NCBI GenBank assembly: GCA_964468725.1 | Contig: CAYXVU010000204.1 | Coordinates: 1 to 10,886 of the forward strand | DNA length: 10,886 bases | DNA from: CAYXVU01 sp964468725 | Lineage (GTDB): Bacteria; Acidobacteriota; Blastocatellia; UBA7656 | Reading direction: 5' to 3' | Part shown: positions 6,997-10,886 of the stretch, piece by piece | Layout of the letters: each line of letters starts with the position of its first letter | How positions within the stretch are numbered: the first letter of the stretch is position 1 | Position numbers and translations under genes: made by a program | The notes under the pieces: model-generated | What the model saw: only the letters and a program-made list of their open reading frames with translations | Database searches by the model: none | What the model was told of the DNA's origin: nothing

Positions 6997-8691
6997 CTAC
7001 TGCGATTCGACCACCGCCTCGCCTTCAGCGATGGCCGGTTCGTGTGCCGCATCAATGGTAGTCATCTCAGCCATCAAGAGGCGTTCGCACTCCGCTGTAG
7101 AGTCAAGCGCCTCTTGCACCGCCGCAGGAGGCTCGTCCGAGTGCCGCACTGGTTTGGCCGGGAGCAGCAATCCAGATAACAGACCGAGTCCCGCAAAGAT
7201 GGCGCCAACGATGAAGGCATTGTGCAGAGCGCTGGCTAACGATTCAGACATCGGTGCGATGACCGACGGCGGCAGACCGGCGCGCGAATCCGGGCGCATC
7301 AGGTCGTTGATGTTATGCAGGAGATTTTCGACTTGCGCTTGTGGCAACCCGCTACGATCTTGAATCTCTGAAAGGTGCGACATCAAACTGACCGTCATCA
7401 CGGCTCCCATCACCGCCACCCCGACCGCCCCGCCGATGGAGCGCGAGAACTGTTGGAGGGATGTCGCAATGCCAAGCTGCGAACGGCTCACAGAGTTCTG
7501 CATGGTAACGAGGAGTGCGAGCATGACCAGCCCCATTCCCGCACCCATCATGCCCATCGCCACCAGCAATAACCCAATCGGCGTATGGCTGTCAAAGGTA
7601 GTAATCCATACAAATCCGATCAGCAGAACCGCAAGCCCCGAAAGCACCGTCGGACGATAGCCAAACCGCAACATCAGCTTACCGCCGATAATCGCCATCG
7701 TAACCCAAGCCAGCAGAAACGGGGTCAACACCTGACCGGCTTCGGTCGGCGTGCCGCCGCGCGTGCCTTGTACGAAGAGCGGAATAAAAGCCAATGATCC
7801 GAACATCGCCGTGCCGATTAAAAAATTGGTAATCGAGCCAATGCCGACCATCGGATTGCGAAACAGGGTCAGCGGCACGATTGGTTCGACGGCGCGTCGC
7901 TCCGTCCACACAAAGAGCGCGCCGAAGAGGACAAAGCCGATCAACGGCACGATCATCACGGCGCTCGTCCAGAGGGTGGGATTGGCGCTCTCATTGAGCG
8001 CGATGAGCAGCAAGGTAATAGCAATCGTCAACCACGCAGCCCCGGCATAATCCACTATCGGATGTTTGGTGCGTTTGGGTTCGGCCAGCGCCACGCCGAC
8101 GACCGCTGCAGCTGCCAGTCCGAACGGAATGTTGATGTAAAAGACCCAGCGCCACGAAACATTTTCAGTGATAAAGCCGCCCGCCAGCGGCCCCAATATC
8201 GAAGCCAGCCCCCATACGCCGCTGAAGAGTCCTTGTATGCGCGTCCGCTCTTTGAGCGTGAAGATGTCGCCATTGATCGTCAAACTGAGTGGCACTAAGG
8301 CTCCCGCTCCGAGTCCTTGAATGGCGCGAAACAGGATGAGTTGCATCATCGTCTGCGACGCGCCGGAGAGCGCCGAGCCAACTAGAAAAACGGCGATACC
8401 TGCTAAATATAACGGTCGCCGCCCGTAAATGTCCGATAGCTTGCCCCAGATGGGAACTGTCACCGTGCTGGTGAGCAAATACGCCGAAAAGACCCAGCTA
8501 TACCGATCCATGCCGCCGAGCGAAGCGATGATCGTCGGCATCGCTGTGCCGACAACCGTGGCTTCGAGCGCCGCTAAGAACATGCCGAGCAATACGCCGC
8601 CTGTCACCACCCAACGACGCTTGCGCGAAAGAACCACATGGGGCTTTTCTTCGCTCTCCGTCACTGATTTATCGAGATTTGCAGTTGCCAT
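6997..8691 (-). CDS. MFS drug/proton antiporter, DHA2 (EmrB/QacA-like, 14-TM) family
   Basis: A 564-residue inner-membrane exporter of the major facilitator superfamily. Hydrophobic segments from about 28 to 510 fit 14 helices. Signature motifs are present: D1 (LAALEATVVGTAMPTI, 39-54), motif A in the loop between helices 2 and 3 (GKLSDIYGRR, 83-92), motif B with Arg122 (LILFRAIQGLGAG) and the antiporter motif C (GVWGLASILGPLAGG, 158-172). The last loop (about 437-485) is long and extracytoplasmic, typical of DHA2. The N-terminus (1-25) and the acidic C-terminal tail (about 513-564) are cytoplasmic. No periplasmic EmrA-like adaptor or TetR/MarR regulator adjoins it, so substrate and control are unknown. 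It starts 62 bp after the propeller gene with only a weak AAAGAAA ribosome site. The 123 bp to the ThDP gene shows no clear terminator, so cotranscription is possible. Confidence 0.93.
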   Translation of the reverse strand: MATANLDKSVTESEEKPHVVLSRKRRWVVTGGVLLGMFLAALEATVVGTAMPTIIASLGGMDRYSWVFSAYLLTSTVTVPIWGKLSDIYGRRPLYLAGIAVFLVGSALSGASQTMMQLILFRAIQGLGAGALVPLSLTINGDIFTLKERTRIQGLFSGVWGLASILGPLAGGFITENVSWRWVFYINIPFGLAAAAVVGVALAEPKRTKHPIVDYAGAAWLTIAITLLLIALNESANPTLWTSAVMIVPLIGFVLFGALFVWTERRAVEPIVPLTLFRNPMVGIGSITNFLIGTAMFGSLAFIPLFVQGTRGGTPTEAGQVLTPFLLAWVTMAIIGGKLMLRFGYRPTVLSGLAVLLIGFVWITTFDSHTPIGLLLVAMGMMGAGMGLVMLALLVTMQNSVSRSQLGIATSLQQFSRSIGGAVGVAVMGAVMTVSLMSHLSEIQDRSGLPQAQVENLLHNINDLMRPDSRAGLPPSVIAPMSESLASALHNAFIVGAIFAGLGLLSGLLLPAKPVRHSDEPPAAVQEALDSTAECERLLMAEMTTIDAAHEPAIAEGEAVVESQ

Positions 8692-8753
8692 GGTGTTTCT
8701 TTACTTTCCGAATTCGTGCTGGCCGAGTGAGCGATTTCCTTTTCTCTTCCAAC

Positions 8754-9821
8754 TTACTTTGCACGTTGCCGCGCGGCGGGCAGGCCGCCTGTGTATTTGG
8801 CAATCAACCCGTTTTCCCCGACTGCCCATCCGTCTCCGGTCGGAGCGAAACTGAGGGCATGAAATCCGGTTGTATCAAACGGCGACCAACTCATGCCGTT
8901 GTCCAATGAATAATCCGACCCCGACGGGCCGACGGCGATCAGACGAGGCGCTTTCATCCCGGCTAGGACGGCGACCGCCGAGCGATAGCCCGCAGGCCGC
9001 GCCGCTTCGACAAGCCGCCAGGTCTGCCCGCCGTCGGTCGTCGTCGCCGCATTGCTATTAACTGCCTTTTCGTCTTGATAGTCGCCGCCGACAATGACGC
9101 CGTTGCGCCCGTCCAAAAAGGCGAGAGAGAAGATTCCGGCTGCCGGTTTGCCCGCGATGATAGGAGTATCGGCCACCCGCCAACTCTCGCCGCGATCCGT
9201 CGAACGAAAGACGCGCGCTTTGGCCGCGCCGCCTGTAGCAAACCACACGTTGCTCTTGCCTTGGACGATCAAGCAAGTTCCGCTTGCGGCAAACGCGCCT
9301 TCTCCCGGCAGCGCGGCAGGCATCCGATCAGCCGCAACCTCCCTCCAACTCTTGCCGCCGTCTGTGGTTTTGATGACTACAAAGCGCCCGTCAACCGGAT
9401 CGCTAAAAGCAATGCCATTCTCAGCATCCCAAAATGCCAAAGCATCGAAAAACGTTTTCGGATTGCGACTGGCAAATTGTAACCCCCAGGTTTTGCCGCC
9501 ATCCGTCGTTTTATAGATGCGTGACTTGTCGCCCTCGCCGATGCTCAGCAGATAAGCGACGCGGGCATTCACCGCCTGCACATCACGAAAGTCGAGTGCC
9601 TCGGCCCCCGACACCATTCCGGCTTGCCAGTTGCGACCGCCATCAGTCGTGCGGGTAAACGTGCCGCCCGTGCCGCTTGCCCATACAATGGTGCGACTGA
9701 CTGCGCTCACGCCACGCAAACGCGCCTTCGTGTTGCTCATCTGCGGCGTCCATTGGGCGCGGGTGATGCTGCTGCAACAGAGGAAACCACACAGAAGAAG
9801 AAGTCGGATTGATAGGTTCAT
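8754..9821 (-). CDS. Secreted Asp-box (BNR/YCF48-like) beta-propeller protein
   Basis: A 355-residue exported protein. The first 22 residues are a classical signal peptide: a short positively charged start, a hydrophobic run from 7 to 17, and probable cleavage after TRA before QW. The mature part contains six Asp-box motifs of the form S/T-x-D-x-G-x-x-W, at 58-65, 105-112, 152-159, 207-214, 261-268 and 305-312. Successive spacings are 47, 47, 55, 54 and 44 residues, so one motif falls in each propeller blade. This is the pattern of YCF48/HCF136-like and sortilin/BNR proteins. Sialidase catalytic residues are not evident, so a binding or assembly role is likelier than glycosidase activity. The ATG has GAGG 8 bases upstream and lies 12 bp after the stop of the membrane protein, indicating an operon. 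Automatic annotations as oxidoreductase or glycosyl hydrolase should be distrusted. Confidence 0.88.
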   Translation of the reverse strand: MNLSIRLLLLCGFLCCSSITRAQWTPQMSNTKARLRGVSAVSRTIVWASGTGGTFTRTTDGGRNWQAGMVSGAEALDFRDVQAVNARVAYLLSIGEGDKSRIYKTTDGGKTWGLQFASRNPKTFFDALAFWDAENGIAFSDPVDGRFVVIKTTDGGKSWREVAADRMPAALPGEGAFAASGTCLIVQGKSNVWFATGGAAKARVFRSTDRGESWRVADTPIIAGKPAAGIFSLAFLDGRNGVIVGGDYQDEKAVNSNAATTTDGGQTWRLVEAARPAGYRSAVAVLAGMKAPRLIAVGPSGSDYSLDNGMSWSPFDTTGFHALSFAPTGDGWAVGENGLIAKYTGGLPAARQRAK

Positions 9822-9833
9822 CCCATTGCCTCG

Positions 9834-10235
9834 CTAACAAAAGGGTCTGCCGACTGGAATGATGCGCTCACCATAAGCCAGCAGCGTCAGATCGGCCAAA
9901 CACGATACAACGATGCCGCCGAGAATCCATAACAATGCCTGCGGCAGCCCCTTCTTCTTTTTAATGAAAAAAGCGATCACCAGCCATTCAAAAAACCGCA
10001 CCGGCACATAGATCACCAAGTAAGTCAGCAACGAATCCCTTGTTGCGTTATTCATCTTAAGCGCTGCGATAAAGATGAATAGCCCTAAACCGATCCCGAT
10101 CAGCAATCGCACCAATCCTAGTTTGAAGGCGCGCCTGATCTGGTTTCCGCTTTGCCCTTCGAACCAACGCAGACCGAGGAGACACCATAAGCTGTAAGCG
10201 AAAAACTTGATGGCAATGTACACTAACGCACCCAA
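9834..10235 (-). CDS. Four-helix integral membrane protein of unknown function
   Basis: A 133-residue protein with four predicted membrane segments, at about 3-21, 38-60, 68-91 and 98-121, joined by short loops. A lysine patch, KKKKG (92-96), and basic residues at 34-43 are likely cytoplasmic, which would put both ends inside. I recognise no catalytic motif. The start is a TTG at 10233-10235. AGGAG at 10246-10250 is 10 bases upstream, slightly long but usable, whereas the next option (GTG at codon 5) is 22 bases away. The gene lies 51 bp after the rhodanese gene and 12 bp before the secreted propeller gene, and probably shares their promoter. A role beside an exported propeller could be anchoring or assembly, but that is only positional inference. 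Confidence 0.75.
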   Translation of the reverse strand: MGALVYIAIKFFAYSLWCLLGLRWFEGQSGNQIRRAFKLGLVRLLIGIGLGLFIFIAALKMNNATRDSLLTYLVIYVPVRFFEWLVIAFFIKKKKGLPQALLWILGGIVVSCLADLTLLAYGERIIPVGRPFC

Positions 10236-10245
10236 CCGATGTGGT

Positions 10246-10250
10246 CTCCT
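10246..10250 (-). promoter_or_regulatory. Ribosome binding site for the TTG-started membrane protein
   Basis: The minus strand reads AGGAG (within AAAGGAGA), 10 bases before the TTG at 10233-10235. There is no ATG in frame near it. The spacing is longer than optimal, so the exact start keeps some doubt. Confidence 0.55.
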
Positions 10251-10286
10251 TTATGGTTGCAGGGAATGGAGTCAAAACTTGACGGG

Positions 10287-10655
10287 CTAGCTTTCCGTCG
10301 GGTAGCCGAGTTCACACCAACGTTTCCAACCGCCATCCATCGAGATAACGTTGGTGTAACCCATCTGTTGAAGGGCGTCAGCAACCAGCGCCGAACGATA
10401 GCCGCCTCCGCAATAGAGAATAATTTCGGCATCGTGGTCGGGAATCGTCACTTCGATATCGCGTTCGATGATGCCTTTGCCGAGATGAATCGCGCCCGTC
10501 GCATGGCCTTGTTGCCATTCGGTGTCTTCGCGCACATCAACGAAGTGAAACCTCTCTCCGGCCTCCTGTTTATGACGCACGGCTTCAGGGGTTGTCTCAT
10601 GAACACGACTCTTCGCTTTATTGACGAGGTCTAAGAATCCTTTCGAATGTTGCAT
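10287..10655 (-). CDS. Single-domain rhodanese (sulfurtransferase)
   Basis: A 122-residue cytoplasmic rhodanese-fold protein similar in size to GlpE/PspE-type single-domain sulfurtransferases, which pass sulfane sulfur from thiosulfate or persulfides to an acceptor through a cysteine persulfide. Visible landmarks are FVDVRE (38-43), the GHATGAIHL stretch (50-58) and the active-site loop with nucleophile Cys82 in LYCGGGYRSA, a full six-residue catalytic loop, followed by DALQQMGY and the MDGGWKRW motif near the end. The first 25 residues form a short helical lead. The ATG at 10653-10655 has AAAAGGA 6 bases upstream. It is the first gene after the promoter at 10697-10725 and leads the small operon with the membrane protein and the propeller. 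The physiological sulfur donor cannot be deduced. Confidence 0.92.
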   Translation of the reverse strand: MQHSKGFLDLVNKAKSRVHETTPEAVRHKQEAGERFHFVDVREDTEWQQGHATGAIHLGKGIIERDIEVTIPDHDAEIILYCGGGYRSALVADALQQMGYTNVISMDGGWKRWCELGYPTES

Positions 10656-10696
10656 AGGCAGTCCTTTTCGCTGTCATTCAGTCATCACTGCTGGCT

Positions 10697-10725
10697 ATGA
10701 TAACCAACTGAACTCACACTAGCAA
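10697..10725 (-). promoter_or_regulatory. Sigma-70-like promoter of the rhodanese operon
   Basis: On the minus strand TTGCTA (10720-10725) is followed by a 17-base spacer and TATCAT (10697-10702), matching the -35 at 4 of 6 and the -10 at 5 of 6. Transcription would start near 10690, giving a leader of about 35 bases. It lies between a possible terminator and the first gene of the operon, where a promoter is expected. Confidence 0.5.
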
Positions 10726-10765
10726 TTTTTGATTCTTCCAGCAAAAAACCAAATCACCAATAACA

Positions 10766-10794
10766 AGGGGAAGAGGATTGCAACCTCTTCCCCT
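10766..10794 (-). terminator. Perfect 11-bp inverted repeat, probable terminator of the gene to the right
   Basis: The arms AGGGGAAGAGG (10766-10776) and CCTCTTCCCCT (10784-10794) pair perfectly around a 7-base loop. On the minus strand the stem is followed by TGTTATT, a moderate U-rich tail, which fits an intrinsic terminator for a minus-strand gene ending to the right. On the plus strand the stem is followed by an A-run, so it is a poor terminator in that direction. The orientation call is inference. Confidence 0.5.
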
Positions 10795-10836
10795 AAAAAA
10801 TTGTTGGCGTCTTTGTTAGTGCCTACCCTCCCCTTC

Positions 10837-10886
10837 TCACTTCTCCTTTTTCGCCTTCGCTGGCGCTCCTCCTCCACACACACACT
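10837..10886 (-). CDS. Possible C-terminal tail of a gene extending past the right edge
   Basis: One minus-strand frame reads CVCGGGAPAKAKKEK and then TGA at 10837-10839. The Gly then Ala/Lys-rich basic tail looks like a natural protein C-terminus, and the possible terminator lies 42 bases downstream, as expected for a gene end. Another frame also stays open at the edge and ends in RRGG with a TAG slightly further on, so the frame is not certain. Function cannot be assigned from 15 residues. Confidence 0.3.
   Translation of the reverse strand, partial: CVCGGGAPAKAKKEK

Noticed and set aside
9754..9821. Lipoprotein signal in the propeller protein (Cys11, Cys15, Cys16)
   Set aside because: None of the cysteines is preceded by a proper L-[AST]-[GA] lipobox. 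A signal peptidase I site after TRA fits better.

Overview
The window reads as a stretch of bacterial chromosome. Every gene I can support lies on the minus strand, so transcription runs from the right end to the left. The GC-moderate, gene-dense sequence, strong AAGGAG-type ribosome sites, an Rpn/YhgA-like nuclease start, an Asp-box secreted propeller and a C2C2 zinc-ribbon protein together suggest an Acidobacteriota-like genome, perhaps Blastocatellia. That placement is inference from family resemblance and is not proven by any marker gene here. No rRNA, tRNA, CRISPR array, insertion sequence or prophage gene is visible.

In transcription order: at the right edge there is probably the very end of another minus-strand gene (stop near 10837), then a perfect 11-bp inverted repeat that may be its terminator. 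A good sigma-70-like promoter (10697-10725) follows and drives a single-domain rhodanese. Close behind come a four-helix membrane protein of unknown function and a secreted six-Asp-box beta-propeller. The last two are 12 bp apart, so these three probably form one operon. A 14-helix DHA2-type drug/proton antiporter comes next.

The left two thirds is a catabolic-looking block: a ThDP-dependent enzyme of the acetolactate synthase/benzoylformate decarboxylase superfamily, an acyl-CoA synthetase, an alpha/beta hydrolase, and a 711-residue fused enoyl-CoA hydratase/3-hydroxyacyl-CoA dehydrogenase. The synthetase would activate a carboxylic acid to its CoA ester and the fused enzyme would carry out the two middle steps of beta-oxidation. 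The ThDP enzyme and hydrolase could feed a 2-oxo acid or ester derivative into this route, but no substrate can be read from sequence. No acyl-CoA dehydrogenase or thiolase lies in the window. Five bases behind the fused enzyme starts a small zinc-ribbon protein, and at the left edge is the first 25 codons of an Rpn-family nuclease.

The main points needing care are: a 10-N assembly gap that artificially breaks the acyl-CoA synthetase, where deleting the Ns restores a textbook adenylation motif in frame; two TTG starts fixed by ribosome sites; an over-long start option for the hydrolase; and a ThDP enzyme whose N-terminal active-site residues resemble benzoylformate decarboxylase more than acetolactate synthase. 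I did not find a convincing, wholly new multi-gene system.
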